DNA from: Puccinia triticina
Taxonomy: Eukaryota > Basidiomycota > Pucciniomycetes > Pucciniales > Pucciniaceae
NCBI RefSeq assembly: GCF_026914185.1
Contig: NC_070570.1
Coordinates: 3,162,001-3,226,000, forward strand
Length of the DNA stretch: 64,000 bases
Direction of reading: 5' to 3'
Shown piece by piece: positions 1 through 12,177 of the stretch. A program made the translations under genes and the position numbers. Below the pieces are notes generated by a model. It saw only the letters and a list, made by a program, of their open reading frames with translations. It was not told the DNA's origin and ran no database searches. The stretch's first letter is position 1. Each line of letters opens with the position of its first letter.

Positions 1-3000
1 CCTTGGATGACCACAAAAACCCCAAATGTAGCAGCTACAAGGTGATCAGTTGCCAAATATCACTAATTTGGTAGTTTCTTGGTGTTTCTGCCACTATATC
101 TCAGCGCAACATGTGATTTCTTCCATGATATTGGTACAAAAATGATGAAATGCCTTTGATATTCATTGTGTACCTTGAATGACCACAAAATCCCCAAATG
201 TAGCAGCCACACTGTGATCAGTTGCCAAATATCACTAATTTGGTAGTTTCTTGGTGTTTCTGCCACTATATCTCAGCGCAGCATGGGAGTTCTTCCATGA
301 TATTGGCACCAAAATGATCGCATGCCCTCAAAGATTCATGGTGTACCTTGAATGACCACAAAACCCCCAAATGCAGCAGCCACAATGTGATCAGTTGCCA
401 AATATCACTAATTTGCCACTTTCTTGGTGTTTCTGCCACTATATCTCAGGGCAGCATGGGAGTTCTTCCATGATATTGGTTCCAAGATGATCACATGCCC
501 TCAAAGATTCATTATGTACCTTGAATGACCACAAAACCCCCAAATGTAGCAGCTACAATGTGATCAGTTGCCAACTATCACTAATTTGGTAGTTTCTTGG
601 TTTTCTCCCACTATATCTCAGCACAACATGGGAGTTCTTCCATGATAATGGTAGCAAAATGATCACATGCCCTCAAAGATTTATTCTGTACCTTGAATAA
701 CCACAAAAACCCCAAATGTAGCAGCCACGATGTGATCAGTTGCCAAATATCACTAATTTGGTAGTTTCTTGGTGTTTCTGCCACTATATCTCAGCAGAGT
801 GTGGGATTTTCTCCATGATATTGGTACCAAAATGATCAAATGCCCCCAAAGAGTTGTTGTGTACCTTGGATGACCACAAAACCCCCTAATGTAGCAGCTA
901 CAATGTGATCAGTTGCCAAATATCACTAATTTGGTAGTTTCTTGGTGGTTCTGCCACTATATCTCAGTGCAGCTTGGGATTTCCTCCATGATATTGGTAC
1001 CAAAATAATCAAATGCCCTCAAAGATTCATTTTGTACCTTGGATGACCACAAAAACCCCAAATGTAGCAGCCACAATGTGATCAGTTGCCAAATATCACT
1101 AATATGGTAGTTTCTTGGTGTTTCTGCCACTATATCTCAGGGCAGCATGGTAGTTCTTCCATTATATTGGTACCAAAATTAACTCACGCCCTCAAAGTTT
1201 CATTGAGTCCCTTCAATGACCACAAAAACCCCAAATGTAGCAGCTACAGTGTGATCAGTTGCCAAACATCACTAATTTGGTAGTTTCTTGGTGTTTCTGC
1301 CACTATATCTCAGCGCAGCGTGGGAGTTGTTCCATGATATTTGTACAAAAATGATCAAACACCCTCAAAGATCCATTGAGTACCTTGGATGACCACAAAA
1401 CCCCCAAATGTAGCAGCTACAATGTGATCAGTTGCCAAACATCACTAATTGGGTAGTTTCTTGGTGTTTCTGCCACTATATCTCAGCGCAGCGTGGGAGT
1501 TCTTCCATGATATTGGTACCACGATGATCAAATGCACTTGAAGATTCAATGTGTACCTTGAATTACCACAAAACCCCCAAACTTAGTAGCTACAAGGTGA
1601 TCTGTTGCCAAATATCGCAAATTTGGTAGTTTATTGGTGTTTCTGCCACTATATCTCAGCCCAGCATGGGAGTTCTTCCATGATATTAGTACCAAAATGA
1701 TCACATGCCCTCAAAGATTCATTTTGTACCTTGAATAACCACAAAAACCCCAAATGTAGCAGCCACAATGTGATCAGTTGCCCAATATCACTAATTCGAT
1801 AGTTTCTTGGTGTTTCTGCCACTATATCTCAGCCCAGCATGGATTTCTTCCATGATATTGGTACCAAAATTATCAACCGCCCTCAAAGATTCATTGAGTA
1901 CCTTGAATGACCACAGAAACCCCAAATGTAGCAGCTACAATGTGATCAGTTGCCCAATATCACTAATTTGGTAGTTTCTTGGTGTTTCTGCCAATATATC
2001 TCAGCCCAGCATGGGAGTTCTCCCATGATATTGGTATCACAATTATCAAATGCACCTGAAAATTCATTGAGTCCCTTGACTGACCACAAAAACCCCAAAT
2101 GTAGCAGCTACAATGTGATCAGTTGCCAAACATCACTAATTTGGTAGTTTCTTGGTGTTTCTGCCACTATATCTCAGCGCAGCGTGGGAGTTCTTCCATG
2201 ATATTGGCACCAAAATGATCACATGCCCTCAAAGATTCATTCTGTACCTTGAATAACCACAAAACCCCCAAATGTAGCAGCCACGATGTGATCAGTTGCC
2301 AAATATCACTAATTTGGTAGTTTCTTGGTGTTTCTGCCACTATATCTCAGCGCAACATGTGATTTCTCCCATCATATTGGTACCAAAATGATGAAATGCC
2401 CCTGAAGATTCATTGTGTACCTTGAATGACCACAAAACCCCCAAATGTAGCAGCTACACTGTGATCAGTTGCCAAATATCACTAATTTGGTAGTTTCTTG
2501 GTGTTTCTGCCACTGTATCTCAGCGCAGATTGGGATTTCCTCCATGATATTGGTACCAAAATGATCAAATGCCCTCAAAGATTTATTTTTTACCTTGAAT
2601 TACCACAAAACCCGCAAATGTAGCAGCTACAATGTGATCTGTTGCCAAATATCGCGAATTTGGTAGTTTCTTGGTGTTTTTGCCACTATATCTCAGCCCA
2701 GCATGGGAGTTCTTCCATGATGTTGGTACCAAAATGATCAAATGCCCTCAAAGATTTATTGTGTACCTTGAATGACCACAAAACCCACAAGTGTAGCAGC
2801 TACGATGTGATCAGTTGCCAAATATCACTAATTTGGTAGTTTCTTGGGGTTTCTGCCACTATATCTCAGCGCAGCGTGGGAGTTCTTCCATGATGTTAGT
2901 ACCATGATGATCAAATGCACTTGAAGATTCAATGTGTACCTTGAATTACCACAAAACCCCCAAATGTAGCAGCTACAATGTGATCAGTTGCCAAATATCA

Positions 3001-3338
3001 CTAATTTGGTAGTTTCTTGGTGTTTCTGCCACTATATCTCAGCGCAGCTTGGGATTTCCTCCATGATATTGGTACCAAAATGATCAAATGCCCTCAAAGA
3101 TTTATTGTGTACCTTGAATGACCACAAAACCCACAAGTGTAGCAGCTACGATGTGACCAGTTGCCAAATATCACTAATTTGGTAGTTTCTTGGTGTCTCT
3201 GCCACTATATCTCACCCCAGCATGGGAGTTCTTCCATGATATTGGGAACAAAATGATCAACTTCCCCTGAAGATCCATTGTTTACCTTGAATGACCACAA
3301 AACCCCCAAATGTAGCAGCTACAATGTGAATGGTTGCC
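1..3338 (+). repeat. ~173-bp satellite array, left (forward) arm
   Basis: About 20 head-to-tail monomers. The landmark GATCAGTTGCC recurs near 44, 216, 390, 565, 736, 907, 1080, 1253, 1426, 1599 and so on, a 171-175 bp step. Each monomer carries the same blocks in order: a GTAGCAGC block, the GATCAGTTGCC block, TATATCTCAG, and a CCATGATATTGGTACC block. Monomers differ by scattered substitutions (CAGCGCAGC, CAGCACAAC and CAGCCCAGC variants). The window begins inside a monomer, so the array extends further left. Short open frames here are repeat shadows, not genes. Confidence 0.95.
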
Positions 3339-3353
3339 AAATATCACTAATTA

Positions 3354-6127
3354 GGCAACTGATCACAGTGTGGCTGCTACATTTGGGGGTATTGTGGTCA
3401 TTCAAGGTCCACAATGAATCTTCAGGGGAATTTGATCATTTTGGTACCAATATCATGGAAGAACTCCCATGCTGGCCTGAGATTTACTGGCAGAAACACC
3501 AAAAAACTACCAAATTAGTGATATTTGACAACTGATCACATTGTGGCTGCTACATTTGGGGGTTTTGTGGTCATCCAAGGGACTCAATGAACCTTTGAGG
3601 GCATTTGATCATTTTGGTACCAGTATCATGGAAGAACTCCCACGCTGTGCTGAGATATAGTGGCAGAAACATCAAGAAACTACCAAATTAGTGATATTTG
3701 GCAACCAATCACATTGTGGCTGCTACATTTGGGGGTTTTGTGGTCATTCAAGGTACACACTGGATCTTCAGGGGTGATTAATCATTTTGGTACCAATATC
3801 ATGGAAGAAATCCCACGCTGTGCTGAGATATAGTGGCCAAAACACCAAGAAACTACCAAATTCGTGATATTTGGCAACTGATCACATTGTAGCTGCTACA
3901 TTAGGGGGTTTTGTGGTAATCCAAGGTACACAATAACTCCTTGGGGGCATTTGATCATTTTGGTACCAATATCATGGAGGAAATCCCATGCTGCGCTGAG
4001 ATATAGTGGCAGAAACACCAAGAAACTACCAAATTAGTGATATTCGTCACCTGATTACATTGTGGCTGCTACATTTGGGGGTTTTATGGTCATCCAAGGG
4101 ACACAATGAATCTGCAGGGGCATGTGATAATTTTGGTACCAATATCATGGAAGAACTCCCATGCTGGGCTGAGATATAGTGGCAGAAACACCAAGAAACT
4201 ACCAAATTAGTTATATTTGGCAACCGATCACATTGTAGCTGCTACATTTGGGGGTTTTGTGGTCATTCATGGTACACAATGAATATTTGAGGGCATTTAA
4301 TTGTTTTGGTACCAATATCGTGGAAGAACTCCCACGCTGGGCTGAGATATATTTGCCCAAACACCAAAAAACTACCAAATTAGTGATATTTGTCAACTGA
4401 TCACATTGTGGCTGCTATATTTGAGGGTTTTGTGGTCATCCGAGGTACTCAATGAATCTTTGAGGGCATTTGATCATTTTGGTACGAATATCATGGAAGA
4501 ACTCCCACACTGTGCTGAGATATAGTGGCAGAAACATCAAGAAACTGCCAAATTAGTGATATTTGGCAACTGATCACACTCTGGCTGCTACATTTGGGGG
4601 TTTTGTGGTCATCCAAGGTACTCAATGAATGTTCGAGGGCAGTTGACCATTTTGATATACCTATATCATGAAAGAACTCCCATGCTGGGCGGAGATATAG
4701 TGGCAGAAACACCAACAAACTACCAAATTAGTAATATTTGGCAACCAATCAAATTGTGGCTGCTACATTTGGGAATTTTGTGGTCATTCAAGGTACACAA
4801 TGAATCTTTGGAGGCATTTGATCATCTTGGTACCAATATCATGGAAGAACTCTCACGCTGCGCTGAGATATAGTGGCAGAAACACCAAGAAACTACCAAA
4901 TTAGTGATATTTGGCAACTGATCACATTGTGGCTGCTACATTTGGGGGTTTTGTGGTCATCCAAGGTACTCAATTAATGTTTGAGGGCATGTGATCATTT
5001 TGGTACCAATATCATGGAAGAACTCCTATTCTGCGCTGAGATATAGTGGCAGAAACATCAAGAAACTACCAAATTAGTGATATTTGGCAACTGATCACGT
5101 TGTGGCTGCTACATTTGGGGGTTTTGTGGTCATCCAAGGTACCAAATGAATGTTTGAGGGCATGCGAACATTTTGGTACCAATATCATGGATGAACTCCC
5201 ATGCTACGCTGAGATATAGTGGCAGAAACACCAAGAAACTACCAAATTAGAACATTTGCCAACTGCTCACATTGTGGCTGCTACATTTGGGGGTTTTGTG
5301 GTCATCCAAGGTACACAATGAATCTTCAGGGCCATTTGATCATTTTGGTACCAATACTATGGAAGAACTCCCATGCTGGCCTGAGATATAGTGGCAGAAA
5401 CACCAAGAAACTACCAAATTAGTGATATTTGGCAACTGATCACATTGTGGCTGCTACATTTGGGGGTTTTGTGGTCATCCAAGGTACCCAATGAATGCTT
5501 GAGGGCATGTGATTATTTTGGTACAAATATCATGGAAGAACTCCCACGCTGTGCTGAGATATAGTGGCAGAAACATCAAGAAACTACCAAATTAGTGATA
5601 TTTGGCAACTGATCACATTTTGGCTGCTACATTTGGGTCTTTTGTGGTCATTCAAGCTACAAAATAAATCTTCAGGGGCATGCAATCATTTTGTTACCAA
5701 TATCATGGAAGAACTCCCATGCTGCGCTGAGATATAGTGGCAGAAACACCAAATTAGTGATATTTGGCAACTGATCACATTGTGGCTGCTACATGCGGGG
5801 TTTTTGTGGTCACACAAGGTACTCAATGAATTCTTGAGGGAATGTGATCATTTTGGTACCAATATCATGGAAGAACTCCCATGTTGTGATGAGATATAGT
5901 GGCAGAAACACCAAGAAACTACCAAATTAGTGATATTTTGCAACTGATCACAGTGTGACTGCTACATTTGGGGGTATTGTGGTCATTCAAGGTACACAAT
6001 GAGTCTTCAGGGGCATGTGATCATTTTTTTACCAATATCATGGAAGAACTCCCATGCTGCGCTGAGATATAGTGGCAGAAACACCAAATTAGTGATATTT
6101 GGCAACTGATCACATTGTTGCTGCTGC
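3354..6127 (-). repeat. ~173-bp satellite array, right (inverted) arm
   Basis: About 17 monomers of the same satellite in opposite orientation: the landmark now reads GGCAACTGATCAC near 3354, 3528, 3702, 3874, 4047 and onward to 6103. The right arm begins after a 15-nt spacer at 3339-3353 and ends near 6127, where sequence becomes unrelated and AT-rich. Two of the last monomers are shortened (near 5750 and 6080) by loss of the AGAAACTACC block, so the distal edge is eroding. Confidence 0.95.
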
Positions 6128-6780
6128 ATAATGGATGCGACCCCAAATAAATTATATTTTAAAATATTTCTGGGTTTTATATGCAGAAAAATTGTCGGAT
6201 GAAATTTTATGTGGAAATATTCCTCATTAATCTGTGGTTGATAACAAAAGTAGATAAAAAAAAGAACCTGACAAAAATATGCTAAACCATGGTAAACTAA
6301 TTTCAAAAAGGCCTTCTATGCATGTAGCACTTCAAGTATGATATGCAATATCTTGAGCAAGTTCAACTAACCAAATTAAAAATGTGTGCAGGATGGTATC
6401 ATGAGAGAGGTCAGGGGTCAATGTTTTTCCTCTTTTGAAAAAAAGTTAATTTGGAGACTTCTGATAACATCAATTGTTGAAGTGAAAAAAAAAAGAAAAA
6501 AAAATTAAGACCCCTCAGCTACCCTGGATTAATCGTAAAACTTGCAATGTCTTTTTTTCAGGAAGAATTGAGTGGTGTATGTAGAAATTCATGAATCTTA
6601 TCAGGAAAAAGAAAAAAAAAATTCCTGTGGCTTGAAGCTAACACAGGCAGAAGGAGAGAGATTATAGAATAGTATCAAGGAGACATGGAAAACAGACAAA
6701 GGTATCAAGAGGAATAATAAAAAAAAAAAATTGATCAATATAAATTGATCAATATACGCTATATTGATCAATATACAACA
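6128..6780. other. AT-rich flank with poly-A tracts, no gene seen
   Basis: Between the satellite edge and the gypsy protease relic the sequence is AT-rich, with A runs near 6484-6505 and 6608-6620 and a run near 6718-6731, plus a TTGATCAATATA motif repeated three times at 6732-6772. No domain could be recognised in any frame. The pol part of the neighbouring gypsy element should lie here but is missing, so this is probably a deletion junction. Confidence 0.5.
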
Positions 6781-8393
6781 TCGCAAATTCATCCATCTTG
6801 GTAGTGTTAATGCACGCAAAGCGTGCGCCCCCTTGTCAATGTTCCCCGCGTGCTCCACTACGGGCTCCTCCCCGTCCTGTGAGGTTGGTTTTGGACATGA
6901 CAACACTGCATTGGCGGTGGCAATCTCCGGTCGTTTAGGTGTGAGGCGGTGGTTCTTCCAATCAATGAGATTTCCGTGTTGACAAATCCACAGCATCCCC
7001 AGGATGCCATTGTATGAATCCTCAAGCCGGGTGACAATGAATGTCCGTGGTTTTGGATCTGGTTCTATGGCTATGTTGGCTTCCAAAGTCAAGTGGCTTT
7101 AAGACCCATTGAACCCTGATATGGTTCGCCTAGTCCGTGCCTCTCTCAAATGCAGGCTTGTCCTCACAGCAAAAGACTCACTAATGACGTCGTGGGTTGC
7201 CCCTGAGTCAACGAGGAATACCCCATGGGTGGCTGTGGCTAAAGGAGGGTTGAGTTGCTTAACAGATGAAGAGACAAAAAAACGGGGGTTGTTTGTATTA
7301 ATATTCGTCAATGTACAAGCTCCTAACGTAACTACTACAGCTTCTCCTTTGATTGGGTGTGGCACAGCCGTCACTCCCGAGCTTCGCCATTTTTTGAATG
7401 GTCCGCCCTCCCACTATCACCGCTGGTCCCCTGGTCCATGGATAGCTGTCGAATCTGTTCCTTGAGTTCGGCAATTTGGATGGCGGCCTTCCCCTTCCCC
7501 TTCTTTGGTTTCTCCGGGCATTCTCGTGAGATGTGGCCCTTCTCCCCACACCTGAAGCAGCGTCCTTCCTTCATCATTTGAGATTTCTCTGCGCCCAACA
7601 ACGGGCCCCTGATAGCCAAGAGGTCCATTGCATTTGGGTCCGTTGTTGTGGTGCTTGCCTCCGCTCCAAGGTCGGCGCCACCCAGCTTGTTGTCAATTTT
7701 CAGCGCCAAGTTCAAGACCTCAGCTAGCGTGTTGAATTGGGTCTGGGATATTACCAACGCGAGTCAAATCTATCTCTTCAGTCCTTGTGTATATTGACTA
7801 ACAAGGGTGGTCACCTCCCATCCAGCGTCTTGCGCGTAAATTAAGAACTGGTGGGTGTACTGGGATACCGATCTAGTTTGCTTCAGCAGTCGTAGATCTC
7901 TCTTGGCCTTTGTCTTCCGTTCAGTATTGTAGTACATTGCCAGAAATCCGTCCGTGAATTCCTTGTAGGTGACAGGGTGCTTGGGTTGAGATTGGCACGC
8001 TCGCAGCATCAGAGGTTTGGCCCAACTGCTAGCTTGGCCGGTAAAGTAGGACAGCGCGAAGATAACCTTTGATCGGTCGTCCGGGAACGCGGTGGGATTG
8101 GCCACAATGTAGAGGCTGACCTGGCTCGCGTACACCTTGGCTTTGAAACCTCTTGACCCGTCAAACTTGTTGGGTACGCTAACCTTTGGGCCCCTTGCGG
8201 CAGGGGGTTGTTGGGGCGCAACCGGTTCTGCAGCCTGGACCTGCTCTTCTGCCTGTTGTCGGGCCTCCTCAGCTGCTTGTCTTGCGACTTTGGCCTCCTG
8301 TCTTTCGTTCTCTGCCTGTCTTCTCAGGGCGCGTTCTTTGTTCACAACCGCCATCAAGTCAGCCAGTTGTTGCTGAAGGGCCGCTGGGTCCAT
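6781..8393 (-). pseudogene. Ty3/gypsy gag-protease relic (pol lost)
   Basis: Minus-strand gag starting at 8393: a glutamine/alanine-rich coiled-coil N-terminus, then a retrotransposon capsid region (SYFTGQASSWAKPL, FTDGFLAMY). In-frame TAG and TGA codons near 7763-7770 interrupt it. A CCHC zinc knuckle (CFRCGEKGHISREC) follows around 7535-7580. The frame then shifts, and an aspartic protease begins with the active-site motif VDSGATHDVIS (about 7185-7220). It continues across a TAA at 7096-7098 into the protease C-terminus (EDSYNGILGMLWI). Reverse transcriptase, RNase H and integrase are absent downstream, so this is a 3'-truncated dead copy. Family assignment is from gag/PR motifs. Confidence 0.85.
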
Positions 8394-8396
8394 GTT

Positions 8397-8700
8397 TTCT
8401 AGTCGTTTGTTTCTTTTTTTTTTTTTTTTTTTTTTTAGCTGTGGTCTTTGTTTGGTTTCTCTGTGGTGTTTGGTGTTTGGTTTTTCGGTGGTGTTTGGTC
8501 TTTGTCCCTTTGTATTGATCTAGCAATATGTTAGGGTCTGCCTTAAGGGAGAAAGCACCGGCCACAATTTGTCTTCTAGAATGATGTAAATTGCTAGATG
8601 GGGAAAGGTTGTGGATCTTCCCCCAGCTCCCTCTTAGCTCTAGGGAGCGTGACATGTGTACAATGAATAGCGACATGTCTTTGGAACAGGCTATGGCCCG
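8397..8700. other. Leader between two gag relics, with poly-T tract
   Basis: A poly-T run (minus-strand poly-A) at about 8410-8434 precedes imperfect GT-rich repeats to 8515 and then sequence without coding motifs. It sits upstream of the gag start at 8393 on the minus strand and probably represents that element's 5' leader joined to the tail of the next gag relic. No primer-binding site or LTR end was recognised. Confidence 0.4.
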
Positions 8701-8708
8701 CGTGTGGC

Positions 8709-9619
8709 TCATAACAGCTCTACAACCCGCTCAGCTTTTGGTTTTTCGACTTTTGATGTGGACAGTGAATTTTCTGGTTCCTCATGTCCACTCCATAAAT
8801 CCCGTCTTTCTAGAATAGACGCTGATTGAACCTCACGCTGAATGTCCTGTAATAAAACGCTAGATTTTGGCAAAATATCACCGCCATCTTTTGAAATCTC
8901 CATTTGATCATCTGGAATCAACTCTTTTGTGACAGCTGGGCCTAACTGTTGACTAAGCGCCCCCAAAAGCATCTCTTGAAATTCTTCCAGGCTAGCATTG
9001 TACCCCATTCAAACCAGAGAGTGTGTTATTGTTTCGAACTTTGTTTTAAATATTTCAAATTCACTGAGAGTACTGATTCCGCCTTTCTTAATTGCGGCAT
9101 TAACTAGATTTTTTAGATCTTTATTCGGATATTTGACTAATGGTAGCGCTTTCCCAAATCGGTCGAGAAGCTCCTGCTTCAAACCTTCTCAGTCACAGTT
9201 TATAAATCCCCTCATTTCTTTGATTTCATCCTTTAATTGTTCTCCCCGCACGAAGAATACCACCTGTTTTGCCAAATCCCTCACGCTAGCATTGTCCGTC
9301 CATCCCGCGTTTTCAAACTGCATGATGAATTTTTCAATTGTAATATTAGTTCCATCAAAATAAATTTCTTTATCCATCAGCTTAATTTTAACAGCTTTTG
9401 CGCCGGTAGCCGGACCCTCATACTTTGGCAAAGAAACTTCTCTTTCTACGTTATGCACCGGAAGACGTGAGCCACGCTTTCCAAAGGATTCAGTCAACGG
9501 AGGTGCGCGTATTTCGTCCAAAGGGGGTAAATCACTTTCTGGAGAAGCAGCGCCTTCTCTATATTGACTAGCATTTGCGTAAAGGTTAATTGGTGGCGGA
9601 AGATTTCAATGTTCCATGA
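8709..9619 (-). pseudogene. Second Ty3/gypsy gag relic
   Basis: Reading from an ATG at about 9619 on the minus strand, the frame carries a Gag-like capsid segment: FDGTNITIEKFIMQFENAGW, then ASVRDLAKQVVFFVRGEQLKDEIKEMRGF, LKQELLDRFGKALP and YNASLEEFQEMLLGALS. It is cut by TGA codons after the first three residues, near 9186 and near 9009; at least the first two stand where this gag family has Trp, consistent with G-to-A decay. It lies just inside the LTR and primer-binding site at 9811-10757, so all three form one 5' end. No zinc knuckle or pol follows; the copy ends near 8700 against the other gag relic. Confidence 0.75.
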
Positions 9620-9810
9620 TTAAAAAGCTAATTTAAATTTTAAAAGAGATTTAAATCTGGATTTTAGATGATTTTAGCGCGTAAATTCAACAAAAAAGAC
9701 CCGTAAAAAGCAAAAAGTCGTGTAAAATAGCAGGAAAGCGCGTAAAGTATGGTTTTATTTAAGGTTTAGAAATGTAGATGATTTAAGAATAAATTCTAAA
9801 GGTAGATTTT

Positions 9811-9828
9811 GCCACTGTTGGGACACCA
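9811..9828 (-). promoter_or_regulatory. Primer-binding site of gypsy element
   Basis: On the minus strand TGGTGTCCCAACAGTGGC begins two bases after the LTR end (CCACA). TGG at this position pairs with the CCA tail of a primer tRNA. It lies between the LTR and the gag relic at 8709-9619 in the expected order. Confidence 0.65.
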
Positions 9829-9830
9829 CT

Positions 9831-10757
9831 TGTGGAACTTCTACGCAGGGCGTGATCTGAGCTTGGAAGGGAATATAGCAAAAACCAGGAAAGTTTAGGC
9901 TAAAGGTGCTTGAAGGGCTGCCTTCCTGAATAAGCTCTGGGAGAAATTTACACTAAGAATTTTAGTGTGGCTAAATCAGAAGAAATATTCTTAAGTATTT
10001 CTACTACAGACCCTAAGAACCAGGACTCTGTGCATGGGATGAGAGGTGTTATAGTTTGACGTAAGTGACTTTTTAGAAGAGTCAATTTATATTTGTTATA
10101 TTATCAAGTTCTCAATTTATGATTTCAATTTATATTATAATTATTACTATTTTGATCTTACTATTTAGATGGGTGATGGAAGCGGAAGTAATTTCTTAAT
10201 ATTACTATTTATGCTGGCATGGGGAAGAAAGGGAACAAGAAGGGGCAGAAGAGGCCTCCTTATATAGTAAATAAACTAGTCTGAGAGTGAATTTTACAAG
10301 TGTGAAATAGTATACTACTTTGGGATGCTGTAAAGTTGTAGTGTGAAATAATAACCTATATTGGGAAGCTGTACATGATATTTGTGAAATAGTATACTAC
10401 TTTGGATTATGATCACTTGGCTTGTTCCTCTTTAGGGTGAAAACATTGTCTAAGAGTAGATTTTCTAACATGTGATAATGGAATCTTTCAGCAGTGTCCC
10501 CTTCAGTCCTAGAGTAGATTTGTACTATGTAATGTGTGTGATTTGTATGTGAAACTAGGATTCTACTATGTACTTGATTATGTAACTAAATAGACTACTA
10601 CTGGTTTTCTGGGTGATAATATAATTGAGAGATCTGTGTAACATGTTGGTTGTAATATGTTTTGTACTATAATGGTTTTTTTTGTACTTTATAATACACT
10701 ATTATATCAATTTTTCCCTACTTTTGATGTGTACGTAAGTGGATTAGTCTTACCACA
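9831..10757 (-). repeat. Gypsy 5' LTR (927 bp)
   Basis: Bounded by inverted TGTGG...CCACA ends (plus strand TGTGGAACTT at 9831, TTACCACA ending 10757). A primer-binding site follows at 9811-9828, and the gag relic lies downstream on the minus strand. The body is AT-rich with two copies of a TATACTACTTTGG motif. No partner LTR or target duplication is present because the 3' half of the element is missing. Confidence 0.6.
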
Positions 10758-10767
10758 CCGGGGACCC

Positions 10768-11063
10768 TATGAAATGCCAGATTGATGGCAGTGAGCTACG
10801 AGACCAAATGGTGGGACCAAGAGAAGCAAACAAGAAGAAATGTGCACCTGATGGTGGTGCAGGCAATGAGACACAAGATGAGTGAGTGCATTGCATGACA
10901 AGGAAAAGAGAGGAACATAGACCAAAAGAAAAAAGAAGAAAAGCTATAACTATGAAATTCCAGATTGATGGCAGTGAGCTACAAGACCAAATGGTGGGAC
11001 CGAGAGAAGCAAACAAGAAGAAATGTGCACCTGATGGTGGTGCGGGCAATGAGACACAAGATG
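10768..11063 (+). repeat. Direct duplication of a 113-bp segment
   Basis: A 113-bp block at 10768-10880 recurs at 10951-11063 with only a few substitutions (for example GCCAG/TCCAG, CTACGAGACC/CTACAAGACC, GGTGCAGG/GGTGCGGG). The 70-bp spacer is purine-rich. The block is open in one frame (CAPDGGAGNETQDG) but no gene is recognised. It starts 11 bp beyond the gypsy LTR end. Confidence 0.85.
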
Positions 11064-11264
11064 GTGAGGAAGAAGAAAAAGAAGAAAAACAAGGTATGAA
11101 CTATCATCTAATATACAAAGCTTAAGGCAAAACCTAATTGGATGATAGTTTGGCCAAAGTAATTCCTCCTCACCCCGCCAAGTTGCCAAGTCGCTCCTGT
11201 GACAAGTCTGTGTAACTCAACAGACCCTACAACAGGAAGCTACCTGTCTGAAAAAAAAGACATC

Positions 11265-11815
11265 AATCAATGACCGGGCTGACCTGTAATCAAGAGGATA
11301 CTGCCCTCTTGATGACCAGTCAGTTCGGGTCATTGAGAGTGTTCAATCCTCTCGCTGACCTGTCTGACCTGTTATCAAGAGGGTTGAGTCTTCTTAATGA
11401 CCGGTCAACCCCGGTTATTGAGAGGACTGTGTCCTCTCCATGACTGGTTGATCCCGGTCATCAAGAGGGTTCAGTCCTCTTGCTGACCGGTCTGACCTGC
11501 CATCAAGAGGGTTGAGTCCTCTCAATGACCAGTCTGACCTGTCATCAAGAGGGTTGAGTCTTCTTGATGACCGGTTGATCCCGGTTATCAAGAGGGCAGC
11601 ATCCTCTTGATGACCATTTGTTTCCGGTCATTGAGAGGGTTCAGTCCTCTTGCTGACCGGTCTGACGTGTCATCCAGAGGCTTGAGTCTTCTTGATTACC
11701 GGTTGATCCCGGTTATTGAGAGGACTGTGTCCTCTCCATGACTGGTCAATCCCGGTCATTGAGAGGGTTCAGTCCTCTCGCTGACCGGTCTGACCTGTAA
11801 TCGAGGGACTTGTAT
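11265..11815. repeat. Array of hairpin modules (GGTCATCAAGAGG / CCTCTTGATGACC)
   Basis: About a dozen quasi-palindromic modules of 35-60 bp. Each has the form GGTCATCAAGAGGG, a short loop such as TTGAGT or TTCAGT, then CCTCTTGATGACC, separated by GGTCTGACCTG linkers. Stem variants (ATTGAGAGG with CCTCTCCATGA) co-vary loosely. Similar modules recur inside the foldback element at 17160-17400. The array lies directly upstream of the DIRS-like gag, so it may be part of that element's end or a separate foldback element. Confidence 0.8.
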
Positions 11816-12177
11816 GCATCAAGAAGAGTGCTTTTGCTTGATGGCCAGCCTCCGCCGGCCCTAGAAAAGGGTATATACAGGAGTGTGCAGGTGTTCATGT
11901 GCGCTTACTGGGAGCGCAGCGGGAGGTGGGCCGAGTCCAAGGTAGGGCAGCAGTGGAGCACCTGCGTGGCGCGTGCGCAAAGGCACCCACAGCGCGCAGC
12001 CAAGACACGCCAGGACAGACCAAACCTAGTTGGTCAAGGAGCAACCAGTACCGGCTGAGACCTAGCACCTGGAACCCGCAACAGAGCACGACACTCTGAG
12101 CACAACAGCGCCGAAACCTTCCGGGAAATTTCGCCAAATAAGTCATTTCTGATTGATATCAACCCACGCTAATCGCA

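Noticed and set aside
63..5422. Many 60-90 codon open frames on both strands in the first 6 kb
   Set aside because: They recur with the 173-bp satellite period and encode only its translation; no family features.
1..6127. Regularly spaced repeats as a CRISPR array
   Set aside because: The whole ~173-bp unit repeats with no unique spacers, and the region is eukaryotic.
8137..8518. Plus-strand open frames opposite the gag relic
   Set aside because: They are complements of the glutamine/alanine-rich gag and poly-T; composition is an antisense shadow.
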